From Plantago major (Eukaryota > Streptophyta > Magnoliopsida > Lamiales > Plantaginaceae), in the NCBI GenBank assembly GCA_026545765.1, contig CM048844.1:73675590-73739589 (forward strand): DNA of 64,000 bases, in the 5' to 3' direction. The notes below the pieces were generated by a model. The model was not told where the DNA came from. It was given only the letters and a program-made list of their open reading frames with translations, and did not search any database. This document shows, one piece after another, positions 32,198 through 45,565 of the stretch (positions within the stretch are counted from its first letter, which is position 1; every line of letters starts with the position of its first letter). Both the position numbers and the translations under genes were made by a program.

Positions 32198-35100
32198 ATG
32201 GCAGTCTACCAGCAGCTTGTGAAACTAGGAGAAGCATCGACGCGTTGTTTGAGTTACAGTAATCGGTTTGGGTACACCAAGTTGCTGCTTCTTCACCACC
32301 CTCCTTTGCCCTCTGGTATTCTTTATCCTTCTCACCTCGTTCACGCTTCATTTATCCTTATTTCCAAATTCTTGATTTCAGCTTTCAATTACATGTAATA
32401 CCATTCATTGTTAAACAACAACTTGCCTTGAGCTCTCAATTTCTCATCTGGATACCATTTTGTTTTTTTATCTCCATTCATTTCTGTTCTTTAGTGTTTA
32501 CATTATTGTTGAATTTAAAACACGTTGGAAAGCATGTGAACTATCCCTGATTGTTAGTAAAGAAACTGGAGGTGAAGAGCATTTGGATTGAGCAAATTGT
32601 AACACCACTCTTGTTGGTTTGGGTAGAAATAGAGGTGACATGGGCGGTCTATAGTCTATAAGGTATTGATGCTGTAAAGTGTAAACTTGATTTGTCGAGC
32701 ATTTCTTATGCTCGTGTAGCTGACTTGATGTTTATAATAATTTTTTAGCCGATTAAAAAAAAATACATATATTTAAAATTTGAACTTTAGTTTTTCTTTG
32801 TTGCCATAAAACTGAAGCAATATCAAGTTTCAACGCACATGAGTTGATTGATTGTTTTATAAGTATGTATTTTGTTTCTTGGTGATGAACTTTTTGTTCT
32901 ATCTAGACTATTGCAGTATGTTGTGCTGGCACCACAGATATTTTGGTAATTGGTAGTTGGTACTGAATGTTTTGTTTCACTACCTCTAGTACATGTGGTA
33001 GCTGGTTGCTCATACCAAAAAGCTTTTTAGTTTTTCTCTGTTTCCTATTTTCTGACTTTGATTTGTGCTGTAATTGATCAGCTAGATGGGTCAATTCCCG
33101 CTTTCATCAACCCATCAGAAGTTTAGCCGGTTCAAGTTCAGACAAAATTCAAATTAAAAGAAAGTAATTGCCTTGCACCCTCTGCCACCCTCATGAGCTA
33201 GTGGTAATTCTGCTCGTAAGAGTTTTTCTTATGTCAATTGATCAGGAAAAAGAGACTAGATGAAGTATGCCTTCAACAATACGATCAGTATAGTCGAGCA
33301 GTCATACAATCATGGATCCTTCAAGGTATTGCATATCTTTCTTTACATTGTTGTGTATTAATGTTGATAATATTAAGAATTTTCCCAATAACCTCTAGGC
33401 TGTTGTATCAGAGATTGGCATTGATATTGTGAGATATGCATGTCCTCACTCATTGTTTTCATACATTTATTCTGTTCCCTTTATGAAAGATTACTTTAGC
33501 TCACATAAAACCTTTCGCTTCAGGTAGATATATCAACCATTTTTTCTTGTTCTTTTTCCAGGCAAAGTATTTGTAGATGGAAAAGTGGTAAATAAATCTG
33601 GAACTCTTGTTTCTGATAAAGCTGAGGTCGACATTAAGGCTGAGAAACCAAAATATGTATGTAGGTGATTATTCTCCCATAAAGCCTATATCTGCTTGTC
33701 ATCTTGAATGATGCTTAGCCCTTAATCATCTTCTTCAACCCTTCTCTCTTTTTTATTTATCTTGATTTTTATTTCAGAGGAGGGGACAAATTAGAGGCTG
33801 CTATAGAGCAACTGGAGATTGATGTGAGTGGCAAGGTGGCTCTTGATTCAGGACTCTCTACTGGTGGATTTACAGATTGCTTGCTTCAGTATGGTGCTTC
33901 CTTTGTTTATGGTGTTGATGTAGGTTATGGACAGGTTAGTGTTTCATATTACTTCTTTGTCTCTTCTACATATATATGAAAGACCATACGAGACCATTTG
34001 ACTTTCTTTCAAACTGTATAAACTACACCTAGGAAATATAGATTAAATGCCTTCTCCCACACTTTGTGTACAGAGTGCATACCAGGTTCTAAAAGGTATA
34101 AAAAACCTAAGTGAGGTTTCCATACCGACTTTTCTCTATTCTCACTTGAGGAGTCTTTTAATAATTTAATGTCATTGCAAATTGATATTTTCTCCGTTCA
34201 TGTTTCATGGTTGCTATGTTTTTCTGCTTCATGATTTTTCTTTGTTCAGGTGGCTGATAAAATACGTCTAGATAGTCGGGTTTGTGTTATCGAACGAACA
34301 AACTTGAGATATCTTCCTGAACTCCCACAGAAGGTTGACTTGGTCACATTGGACCTTTCTTTCATTTCCATACTGCTGGTAAGGTTCAATCAAAACCAAT
34401 TTTTACATTTGCGTTGCGTTACAACTAGGTTTTCTGGCCACTCATTTTCCGTCAAGGTGTTTTGTCTTCCTTTCCCTTACGAAAAGGAATAAAGTGTTAA
34501 TATTAGGGTGAATTACAAATTTGTGAGTGTTTCTAGTCTCTGTTACTCTTTTGTGGATAGCAGTTCTTGTCTTATAAAATGTCTTATTTTGTGAAGAGGC
34601 CAATTTAGACTCCACTAAATATAGAAAGAAAGTAACTACTAACTAGAATTTCGCTAACAGTAAAAAAAAAAATTACTTGACTATTCGCAAGAAGCATCAA
34701 CCTAGATTAAAACACTTGTTATTGGTTGTTTGTCTACCGTGCTACCAACATGAAGTGTCACCTGGAATAAAATACTGATGCATGTTTTTGTATGTTGAAA
34801 GTTACCATGCATCAAATTCTTTTTTTTGTTGTTTTAAAACCATTTACAAGCATCACTCAGAATGAAAAAATTGTCTAATTAGTCAGATATACATACATAG
34901 TTAGAGAACTTAGAATTGAGAAGATGAAGGATAAGTTGGATATCACATGTTAGTATATTAGTTAAATCACTAAAATGTAATATGAGAAAGATTGTTTGTA
35001 TCACTAAAATGGAAAGAAAGATTTCAAAGTATCACTAATTTGTAAAAAAAAAATTCTATTAATTATTGCTTCACTGCTCTCTTGTTTGCTTTGGAATATT

Positions 35101-36102
35101 TGCTGTAAAGTGCATCTTTTTTTTTTCCTAGTAATTTTGTTCTTTCATCTCGTACTCCTGTAACTTTTCAGGTCATGCCTGCTGTGATCAGTGCGATGAA
35201 GAATGACGCTATGCTAGTTACTCTGATTAAGCCTCAGTTTGAGGCTCGCCGATCACAAGTATGTGCATGTTTCAGTTTTCCCCTGCTCTGTTGCTTTTCA
35301 TACTCTGTGTGTGTGGGTTGAAGGGTTGTGGATTGCGGAAGGTTCTTAATATTTTTCATTCAGTTGTAGTTAACTACTTAACTATGTTGTCAGTTCTGAT
35401 GGGATGAGTAATTTTCATATCCTATATGTGAAAAGTTAAGGGAGAAAAGTGTGGCAAGTTTATTACCAGTATTTGTGGAACAGTTAAGTTTCCGGACGAT
35501 ATCAAATACTCTGGATAGTTTATCTACATGGACATTGGGACGTTTATAGTGATGTAGCAAATGATCTGCCGGACATTTTCTTCTGTGTATAAAACACTCT
35601 TGTTGAGAGCACTATTCTGTTAAATTTATTTGCATGTCATATTCTTTACTTCTACTATTTATTAACTCAGTGAATTAAGGTTTTCAACTTCCTTCAGGTA
35701 GGAGGTGGTGGCATTGTAAGAGATCCCTTAGTCCATCAGGAGGTAGTTACTCTAACTTAAATGTTGGCAATTTTAGCACTGCTTTCTATACACACACTTT
35801 GTCTTATTTCACAAGTAGAATGGTCTCCAGCCTTGTGTTAAGAAAAAGTGCATGCCTTGCTCTTAGTACACCACTAGGTCCACTACTACCAGTCCATCAC
35901 CTTAAGTATTCGCGTAGAAGTTAGAACTAGCGATTAGAAACGTGTGCTATATTACGTGGAATGCCTCGACATCAACTAGATATATAACACCTGCATGTAA
36001 GACTCGTCGCCCTTTCTTACCTTTCATTTGGTGGACCGGAGACAAAGCAACGGGATGAATTTTTTGAAATCTCGAAAAGTTCTGATTTCCATTCACAACC
36101 GG

Positions 36103-36164
<62 letters not shown>

Positions 36165-36538
36165 CAGTTTGAACTATTGTAATCACATGACCTTTCTCAC
36201 TTGAAAAAGTTACGTTGGCTTGCTGGAAATTCTAGCTTTCTATTTTTCACTTATTTGACAGTCTGCTAAATTGTGTTTGTTATAAAAAAATGTAGTCCAT
36301 GTTCCTGAAACTATAACCAATAGCATGATATTATATGGGCATGTGGCAGGTTGTTGAAAAAATCATAAATGGTGTACAAGAGTACGGATTTGAGTGCAAA
36401 GGCTGGATTGAGTCTCCGTTGAAGGGTGCAGAGGGGAATAAAGAGTTCCTTGCCTGCTTCAGTCGAGTAGTCAGCCAAGATGACACACATCTCCCGGTTG
36501 CTAAAGCAGATATTGCTAAACTCTACCGTAGTGGGTAA
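32198..36538 (+). CDS. TlyA-type rRNA 2'-O-methyltransferase (S4 + FtsJ fold)
   Basis: A SAM-dependent ribose methyltransferase of the bacterial hemolysin A/TlyA family, probably acting on organellar rRNA. Exons: 32198-32315, 33246-33325, 33562-33664, 33778-33934, 34250-34378, 35172-35258, 35698-35742, 36350-36538. The S4 RNA-binding domain is KKRLDEVCLQQYDQYSRAV, then GKVFVDGKVVNKSGTLVSD. The methyltransferase core has RGGDKLEAA, LDSGLSTGGFTDCLLQYGAS (SAM loop), VDLVTLDLSFIS and LIKPQFEARR, covering the family's Lys-Asp-Lys catalytic positions. It stops at 36536-36538 (KLYRSG). Exons 2-8 join cleanly. Exon 1 (MAVYQQLVKLGEASTRCLSY, perhaps an organelle-targeting segment) ends in a phase that does not fit the best acceptor at 33245. 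An alternative acceptor at about 33219 (TAAG) would fit, or a small exon is missing. Confidence 0.85.
36107..36163. repeat. (AT)n microsatellite in a methyltransferase intron
   Basis: About 28 AT units in intron 7 of the methyltransferase gene. Confidence 0.95.
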
Positions 36539-38674
36539 TGTGACTGGAAAACGTCGTATCTGCTTCATGCTATGCTTATGGAAGATGAACAGACAGCCTG
36601 CCTTTATCCTTCATAGGGGCTTTAGCTTCAGGGAACAAAGCGAAATAATTTGAGCTCACCAAGTCTCAATGTGTTTCTCGCATTGTCAGCAGAGACCATA
36701 ATTTTTTATTCTGGTTGTAAACTTGAATCAAGTATGTACTGTGAGTAACAATTTATATTCATTTGGTTAATGATTCTCTATGTAATTTTGATTGCTCAGG
36801 GAGGTTAAGCGACATGATCCCTGTTTGGATTCAGGCTGGAGCAACTGCTAAGATATCCCTCCGACCCACTGAACTTCGTACATTTATCATTTTTAAAGTA
36901 TCTCACCGAACTTCAATACATTATAAGGATTGGAAATTACTCTACACATAACAAAAAATTGAAAACATTACTTCTACACAAACTATAGATTAGAGTCAGA
37001 GAGATGAAAAGTCGGGCATTAAAAAAAAGGACAAATGTATAAGAACTTAAAAGTTAAAATGGTGTAGTGGTCGTCCTTGCGACTACATTTCATGATGAAC
37101 AAGAACTATAATATTGTTGCATTTACAGGTTTAACATCTTGAATCAAATACAAGACTGGGCATCTCCTCTTGCAGCTATCCCAAGAAATGGGAATTGGGG
37201 ATAGCAATCGAGAAAATTACAAGTGAATAGCAGAAGCCTTGTACTCAACTGCTAGCAAGATCTGCAATGTCAAAAGAGTACTGTTTCAGACATAAAACCG
37301 ATGGTCGAGAATGTATTTGCAATTGCTATGCCAGCAATCAGTAGTAGTACTATCAAAACTAGCTGTAACGAATGAAAGAACTTGAAAACCTTTTAAGAGA
37401 TAGAATGAACCAGCAAACTCTAATTTTCCATATTCGCATGCTCGCAGCAACCCCATTCTATGAGCAACAGAGCTCCAAAACAAAGTCATAAAATGTCTAT
37501 TTAAGAGGCATTTGCAAGTTGTCCTCACCTAGCCCAAACTAAGTTGAAGTAGCTTTCAGCTTAATATCATAAAAAGTTAAGATAAAAAATCAACTTTTCA
37601 GACACAAGAGATTTCAATTTAAAAGCCAGTCACAAGTTGCAAGTAATAAGCTGTTGAAAAAACCCTTGACAAAATAGTGGGTGTTCGTGGGAGAGCTCTT
37701 TTAAACTGAAAATGACTTTTCAATGGCTTATAAGCATTTTGGCTATGAGGTAAAATAACTAGAACCCAGGAATTGAGGCACCCAGAAACCAAAAAACTGC
37801 TTTAAATGTTGGAGTTACTTTTAAAAGCTCACGAAAACAATCCGTAGAAGCTACTTAAGTTACTTTTAAACTCCTGGGAACACTGCCATGACCAAAATTA
37901 TCATCAATCAAACTAGGGATGTTTAAGCAACATGGTGCAGAAAAATTCAACAATGCACAATCCATTATGCCAAGTGGTTACAAAAGTGAGCTACACCGCC
38001 CATATGAATGCAGGCCAGTCAGCTGAGAGTCTTGCCGATCTCACGTCGGCTGATAAGAATGGCCAACTGTTGGTACTTGGGTAGGAAAAAGGACAAAGGA
38101 TAAAAAGATGTGCCATAATATGGAATATTAGTCTATTCACGTAAATGATGTTAGGTTAGGTCGGACTACTCTCTTGTCAAATGCCAAAGACACTGAACCG
38201 TATCAAGACTAGTGCAGTTCTGAGTTCCCAATTAGGAATTGCAGGACACCGAGCAAGCTCAATACTGGCCATGCATTGCATGGTTGTTGCAGAGTAGCGC
38301 ACTGCTCTGATCTTAGTAATCCGTAGCAGCAGATAACATTTAAATGTCTCTGTGCTTGACTAACGAAAGCCAGTTCAACACTAACACACTTCCTGGTTTG
38401 ACCTATTCCTGAAGTTTAAATATCACCCAAGAAACACTCCCTTATCCAAGACATTATAACTTGGTGAATTGTGGGGTACAGAATTTCAGTCCACCCAAAA
38501 CCAAGATTACCCTTCATCAATAACAACCATTTGAGTTCAAACAATCAAAGTAAACCCGGTTAAAGTTCTTTTATATTTTGTTATGCACATTACACCTATA
38601 AGAATACAAGTATATAACAATTAATATTCAACGAATCCACTTGAATAGCAGAATAGCTACAGATAGCTATTGCT
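36539..38674. other. Intergenic between convergent methyltransferase and RNS2 genes
   Basis: It begins with the methyltransferase 3' UTR (to about 36760) and ends with the RNS2 3' flank. At about 37681-37884 GGTGTTCGTGGGAGAGCTCTTTTAAA and TTTTAAACTCCTGGGAACAC form the imperfect inverted ends of a roughly 200-bp MITE. No gene is seen otherwise. Confidence 0.45.
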
Positions 38675-41600
38675 TCACTCACTTGAGTAAACATATGCTG
38701 GCAAGCTGACATATTCAGGGCATGAACTCTGATTTGTGATCTTGCCACTTTTGCTGCTGGATATAATTCCACAATCCCGAGGCTGCAAAAATATCCATAT
38801 GAAAGAGGTGAGATTTTGAGGACATAGCTGGGGGACAACAGCCTTACAAAACTCATAAAATAACCAAATAAAGAAAAGCCCAACTAGAACAATTATTTCA
38901 TCTATAACATTAGGCTTTCTTTGGTTTGTCCAGAAAAAAATCAGGAAAAAAAAAAGTTTTCCTTATTTTGTGGAAAGAGATACTCCCTCCATCCCGAGTT
39001 CAACATCTCACATTCCATTTTGGGACATCCCGATTTCAACTTCCCCTCTCTTAAATAGAAATTCTATCTCCTACTTTATTCACTCTCTCACATAATTTAT
39101 TCACTATCTCTCCTATTTTATTCACTATACCTTATTCAGTTATATACTTTATTCAATCACTTTCCTACTTTATTCACTCTTCTCTAAAAATTTGTGCCCA
39201 AGCCTGTATATAACAATGATTTTTCAAGATTATCCAGAATTTCCTACCTAATACCAAATTACCAAATGGTGGATAATAATATTTCCTTCTATTATTTTTT
39301 CTTTTCCCCAAACCAAAGGAAGCCATATATTGAGTGACAAAATCAATCAATAGTAACAGAAAAATGAAGTATGTCGATGTCGAATAAGAGTAATAGATAT
39401 GCAGCTAACGTCACGTTGGAAAAACTTGGATCTAAGAAAATAGGAAGACCTTGAAATCCTGATAGAAGCATAACCGAAGTTCATCCACAGCATCGCCTGA
39501 GCATACAAGTTCCGGAGTAGCATGGAAAGCATTTTGAATTGCAGAGATAATGCCTCCAAGAGGGTACTTCTCACAATTTGATGCCACATAGCCCGCCTCT
39601 CTCAGGATTTCCTGGATGACATAAAAATGTAATGGAAACGGTTCAGAGACCAACTATGCTTCTCACTGAAGGCATACTTCAGTCTTCCGACTTCCCATGA
39701 CATTTTAGATGTATACGTAATGATTGTAGCTAGGAAAATAGAATGTATTCAACTAATGAGATCTTGGTGCACCTCAAAAGCTATATCAAGTTTAATTAAG
39801 TTAGTTTCTGCAAATACAGTAATTAATATTTCTTCTTTTCTCATGGAAGCCCTCAAGTATTGCAGTGTACGATTAAAAACCAGTTGGAGATATCACAAGG
39901 ATAACAAAAAAGCTCATGCTATGACTTAAACCATGCACAAACATAGTAACACATGCCAATATATCGTTCCTTTGCAATATAGAAATCCACGGGCAAATAT
40001 GAGATTCCACACACACAAAAAGTGAAAGAGGAATGACAAGAACAGAGAGACTTGCAAGCATAGAACTATATCCAAATAAAATGTACAACTAAGAGAGTTT
40101 CCCAAATATCTGTTTTTGTATCTCAATATCCTCAGGTAGGTGACAGGTGATGATGTAGGATCTTCAGTATAACTATAGGACAACACATGAATTGAACGGT
40201 TTACACTTTCTTCACACTTATTACTCTATAACTGAGTTATACAATAAAAAAATGCTTTGCAAGCAGTAAGAACTAAGAAGAGTCATTTTGTGTGTGTTGG
40301 GGTTTGAATGCCGAGGATCAAACGCTCCGCAAATCAGTTTCTAACGACAGCTTTTTTTAGTACTCGACAGATGGATTCCTTTAAAGTTTATAACAGCCAA
40401 ATTCTGGCCGAGTGAGGCTCAAATCATATCAATGCACAAGCAAGAACAATTCATCAGTGTTATCTTACAGTGACGTTGTATTTGAAATACAAATTGAGTG
40501 TTGTCATGAAGTAACTATATTCATCTCCTGTGACTCTGGCAGAACATGTTCCGTGCTTCTCTGAAAAAAGAGAATCAAGAAAGAAGTCAGGATCTATTAG
40601 ATAAAGTGCTTTGCCATTACATTTTAGTCCAGTTTATCTATAATGATATGTGGATTAAGGAACTCCCAAGCACTTTCTATTTGAAATACTGCTTGCTCTA
40701 TAACATGTGACAGGTTCTAAGAAGTCTATCAAGTAGAAAACTTGATTGTTTTGCAATATTAATTATCTGTCTAAGCATTTTACATGCTACTGGATAAGTG
40801 AAGCACATAGAGATGAAAAATTCTTGGAAATTTCAAGTCCATGATGTGTTTATGCACCTGAGCATGCTAGTACACATACAGATAGCTCATTGCTCAACAC
40901 AAGAAGTACAAGAATATCACATTAAACAATTATCAATTGCAGTTCAACAGTGTGCTTATGCACCTGATGAAGCTAGTACACATACATATATAGCTCATTG
41001 CTCAGCACAAGAATTGCAAAAATGATCAAGCTAGTACACATGGATATAGCTCATTGCTCAGCACAATTACACAAGAAGTACAAGAACATTGTTGAACACA
41101 AGAAATACAAGAACATCACATTAAGCAATTCAATTGCTGGTCACTATTTTAACAGGAATAAACATAAATGTAATATGCTATGAATAAGGACATGTACTTC
41201 TGCATTAGACTTCTGCACAAAACACGTCTAATCATGGTATTAAGAAAACAAAGAAGAGGAAAGAAGAAACATAAATTACAAACAATGAAACAAATCAAAA
41301 AATAGAAAGAATGAAAAAAATGCACAACAATAGGAGCAGAAAGAAAGAAAAAAACCGACATGCACATGGGGCATGTGACACACAAGCAAAATTCCATTGG
41401 CGCCTCACATGCTTATTCGCCATTTTATTCAAAGTAGTATAATAAATTTCCAACTCATCAATCCGTCTTACTCATTCAATTTCACTCTGGTTCGTACGTG
41501 TGTAACTTTTTTTTAAGTAGAAGGTGCAAGGTTGTTAGTCCAGTTTGACGTGATTTTTTCCTTTTTATTCATTTTTTATTGTTATAAAAAATGCTTAACG

Positions 41601-44600
41601 CATGTAGTACTTAGCCTTGTTCTATATCATAAACATACATATAGTACTCAAGTCACATATTAAAGTGATAAAAATCCAATAAAAGTAAATCTTAGCAAAA
41701 ATGCTTACCCCACTGTCACCAGATTCATCCAATTCAGAAGTTCAGATCATGAAAGAAACAAAAGAAGAGATCATTAGTCTCGCATAATGGTACTACCAGA
41801 CGTGTGAGAGCACAGACAGTTGACAAACCTCATGTTCCCAAAATAATCCTTCTCCACCATAGCAGTTCGACATAGAGCTACAGTTATAGGTCGGCCAGTA
41901 CTTGTTCAAGACACCAGACAATGTTGAAATCTGTAGTTTTACAAATTACAATAAGGATTAGAATGATTAGAGGCACAGCTCACAGCAAAACCAGTGGCCA
42001 CGTACCAAATGATGGGGAAACACAATATTGGCAGTGCCAATTGCACAAGGTTTTATATCAAAATCAAACAATTGTTCGACAAAAGCTCTAAAAAACTCTC
42101 CAAGCTTCACTGATATCTAAGTCATTCTATTTTAATGTCTTATCAAGAAGCTCCTTCCCTGTCAACTAGTAAATGCTTATCAAATATTGCCAACGAAGAT
42201 CAGACAACAAACTTGCATATCTTGAAATCTCAGCAGCCTCATTAATATTTCAGCAATTCACAAGATCACATGCAGGCTTGTAACTGTTAACTACCGTGCC
42301 ACTTAATTCATTTTGCTTTAAGTTCTGAGCCAGTGCTATAGAGTATAGAGTTTATGTCTACCATAGTATTTATATGGCCATTATGTGTACATTTCAACTC
42401 CAAGTAATCTAAGACCATCTCCAATGGTTCATACCCTCTCATCCCTCTCCCTCTCCTGCCACGTCACCATTCCACTAACTTCATACCCTCTCCTTCCTAT
42501 CTACTCCAATGGTTAGTCCTAAAATTTCTTTTCTTTTTTAACTTCAATTTTCATTTCATTTCATTTTACATGGCGTAATTAATTATAATAATATTGTGAT
42601 GCACAATATGATTATGGAGGAGGAAGGCAACAAGTATGTGGTTATGTACAAAAGAGGCGACTATTGACCAATTGGATAACAATATTGTGGAACCTGATCA
42701 CAATATTCCATACACATGGAATCAATGTTGTCAATCGCGTATCGCGACGCGTCGCGCCAGGCCCAAAAAACCGGGATCGCGGATCGCGGTCGCGGGCGGG
42801 ATAGTGAAGTAAAAAAAAAGAAAGCAAATTTTATAGAATAAACAAGTACTTGGTAGGTCATATATTACTCATGGTATTAAAACATTACTCATAAATAGTC
42901 TAGAGCAAGCACAGTCAAGGAAATCATTCTATGAAACCCACAAAAAAAATTCACTAAAACGCGTCTCGCCGCTATCAACAATGTCCACACGAGAATGCGT
43001 CAACTTATCCTGCCAGAACTTTGTTATTGCAAAAAGACTTGATCGACCACATATTGAGAAATCGTAGAGGTGGATGAGCATGTCCAGAAAAATTTTCATT
43101 TTCCAAGTGTGTTTCACTTTTTTTGAGGATTTGTAATTTTTATTTTACTTTTTGCATGTGTACTTTTAATTTCTAGAATTTTCAATTTTAAAATTTTGCA
43201 GGTGGTGTTTTGTAAACAGGTGGTTTTCGATTATTTCACGTATTATTATTACATTGAAAATAAACAAAGAAAATAAAATTAGAAAATAAACAAAGAAAAG
43301 CAGCCAAACAAATAAACTGAAAAAGGAACGTTAATGAAAGAACAAACCAAAACGAAAGAACAAGAAAAACAAAAGAAACAAAACAAACGGCAAAAAAGAA
43401 AAGAAAGAAAAGCAACAAACAAAAAAAAAATTAAAAAAAAGAGAGGTGAGACCCGTCTCACACTTCATCCCATGTGCGTGTGAGTGTGACACAGGATGAA
43501 CTCCAGTCACACACCACTGTAGTTGGTCTAAGTAGTCTTCCTGATCTGACCCATTTCTTCCAAACCGCATCCAGGTCATGTATGCAAGCATCTAGGATCG
43601 TTCAGATTCTAAATACTTTTAGCTAGACCAAAGAAAGTTACAATATAATACCTCTTCAAGATGAAATCTTTTACCAGTGCAACATGAAGGCCAAGTCCCG
43701 TCATTGTAATTAGACCAAAGCCCATCTTCACATGCAGACAATTAACAGAAACATTGTTAAACATTCTCTAATTCTTCATTGGGTTGCATATACTTAAGCA
43801 CCAACAAAGAACAAAAGAATAAAAGAACTCACAAAACTTCATTTGTAGAGAATGTGAGGAAGTTGGACTTACGAATTGTAAACTCTGTCAGGGTCTTTGA
43901 GCTGGATCACACAAAACAACATCAACATAAGATTTTGGTCATTATTACACAAAATTTTAGATATAAAAGAGAGAATGTTCAGACATGATATGAATAACAG
44001 GATCGAGTTCCTGACTACAGTAATGCAGATGTAAATATAAAAAGAGCCAACTAAAAAATTTAATGTTCTCGAACAGTTCATGTCTTGTCTGCTGGATAAA
44101 ATTTTCAATGTGCAAGCCAAATACTAAATGCAGAAATACTAAAACAAACTCATAGGCCTAAAAAGATTATTTCATGACACAACTTCAAAAGATAATGATT
44201 GAGCAGCGGTTGTGAAAATTGCAGAACTTAACATGAACAGAGCTGTGCCTTTGGAACCAAACATGTGATAGTTGCTAATTTAGTTCATGGCCTCCTAGTA
44301 AAAATCTGAAATAATTAAAAATAAATGAGCCATACTTCAAGTAGATGAGTATGATATGAAACAGGAAACAGATAAAAAGGGCTCATATAACAAAAGGTGG
44401 GACAAAAAGACATATGCAAGCACACTCAGTCATGGTTTTTATATGGCTCATATTAGTGGCTTAGTGCATCGTACTAAGCTAGTTTTTATAAAAATGATGG
44501 TTCAGACATGACCATGTTAATGTAATGGCTGTCTTGATGTTTATTGCTCCCGCCATCTCTTCACAAGCTTCACATTTGTGGGTTAGTCAACAAAAATAAG

Positions 44601-44958
44601 GATATTTCATATTAATCCAATAAGTATTGTATAAAATTTGGAAGTTGGGTACTATTTAAATGGAGATACTCATGCATCACATTGGTCTGATCTTCTTCTA
44701 CAGAAAAAAAAAAAAAAGTTGTTACCCTTGGCGGCAGCAGGCATTAGAGGAACAACAATGGCTGGTAGTGCGGCAGGATGTACCCGGCCAGAGGAGAGAC
44801 AGCAAGAAGAAATCGAACTCTCTTTGACTGGGCTGCTTTTCTTCTTCTTCTTCCCTTGCCGATATAATTTCTCCCAAATCGCTACTCTCTACTGCGCAAA
44901 ATAAACAACCGATAATGACAAGAATCACAACAATTATGCGTCCCAAATCAATCTCCAT
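38675..44958 (-). CDS. RNS2: RNS2-like S-like RNase T2 (267 aa, eight exons including a 4-nt micro-exon)
   Basis: An endoribonuclease of the secretory/vacuolar pathway for RNA turnover, including rRNA. Exons on minus: 44726-44958, 43873-43901, 43652-43725, 41829-41930, 41709-41712 (TGGG), 40469-40560, 39450-39611, 38675-38782. They sum to 804 nt and every junction keeps frame. A signal peptide starts [18 protein letters not shown]. Then come [26 protein letters not shown], active-site block one FTIHGLW (split over exons 2/3), [18 protein letters not shown] and block two FWEHE-W-EKHGTC, which needs the micro-exon. The rest is [28 protein letters not shown] and PRDCGI...[16 protein letters not shown], then stop. 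Compared with Arabidopsis RNS2, FTIHGLWP is FTIHGLWS and the C-terminal tail beyond the last Cys region is shorter. Conserved cysteines are present. Introns hold MITEs (38985-39190, 42724-42985). Confidence 0.92.
38985..39190 (+). mobile_element. Stowaway-type MITE in the last RNS2 intron, partial
   Basis: TACTCCCTCCATCCCGAGTTCAAC, TTTTGGGACATCCCGATTTCAAC and ACTTTATTCACTCTCTC repeats place it in the family at 27862. The right end is not clear. Confidence 0.6.
41709..41712 (-). other. RNS2: 4-nt micro-exon (TGGG) of RNS2
   Basis: On minus the local sequence is GGTGACAG-TGGG-GTAAGCAT, with a consensus acceptor and donor directly on each side. Exon 4 ends CAT GAG (41829) and the next large exon starts AG AAG CAC (40560). 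Inserting TGGG gives CAT GAG TGG GAG AAG CAC (HEWEKH), the invariant second catalytic block of RNase T2. Without it the frame is lost. Confidence 0.85.
42724..42985. mobile_element. MITE in RNS2 intron with TTGTCAATCGCG-type ends
   Basis: AATGTTGTCAATCGCGTATCGCGACGCG at the left faces GCGTCTCGCCGCTATCAACAATG at the right. It resembles the Mutator-type MITE at 58756-59158, with GCG replacing CCCGG words. The target duplication is not resolved. Confidence 0.4.
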
Positions 44959-45173
44959 GCCTCTAATCTCAGATCAGTATGGGAGGAGGAACGAATCAAC
45001 GGTTTCGGTGGTGGAAGAAGAAGGAGAAGAAGCAACCATTGATTGCTTTTCTTATTTATTTTCATCTTCATAACAATTGTTTAGTAATCCAACATTAAAA
45101 AAAACACAACATTCAGAATAAAGTTATGTAAAGTGATTTGTTGAAATAACACTTTTCAAGTATCCCTATGAGT

Positions 45174-45565
45174 AGGACTGAGCAAAAAGTGGTCCGAACC
45201 GAAAAACCGGTCGAAATCGAACCGAAAAATCGGATTTCGGTTTGAACCTAAACATATATTTTGGTTCAGTTCGGTCCAACACCGAAAAACGGTTAAAACC
45301 GAAAGAACAAAAATAATTAAAAAAAGAAAGAAATATAGTATTTAAATAGAAGTCGAGTAAGTCTCCTAAATGATTTTATTGATAACATAGTCCGTCTCGA
45401 TATAAGTTATTTAAAAACCGTCTCTCATTAAGAGTTTGTGATAGAAGTCACCCTCCCCAAATCGGTTTTGACCCGGACCGATTTCAGTTTGATTTTCGGT
45501 CCAGCTAAAACAATAATTTTGATTTTTGGTTTTTCGATCCGGTTCGGGACCGATGCTCAGCCCTA
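45174..45565. mobile_element. hAT MITE, 392 bp, exact 8-bp target duplication
   Basis: CCTATGAG flanks both sides (45166-45173, 45566-45573). The termini TAGGACTGAGCA and TGCTCAGCCCTA are inverted with one mismatch. The inner arms hold CCGAACCGAAAAACCGG and CCGGTTCGGG. It lies about 200 bp upstream of RNS2. No ORF. Confidence 0.85.

Noticed and set aside
35947-36186. Minus ORF with an alternating Ile-Tyr run
   Set aside because: Product of the (AT)n microsatellite inside a methyltransferase intron.
43236-43591. Hydrophobic minus-strand ORFs ([17 protein letters not shown])
   Set aside because: Translation of a low-complexity A-rich tract in an RNS2 intron. Not coding.
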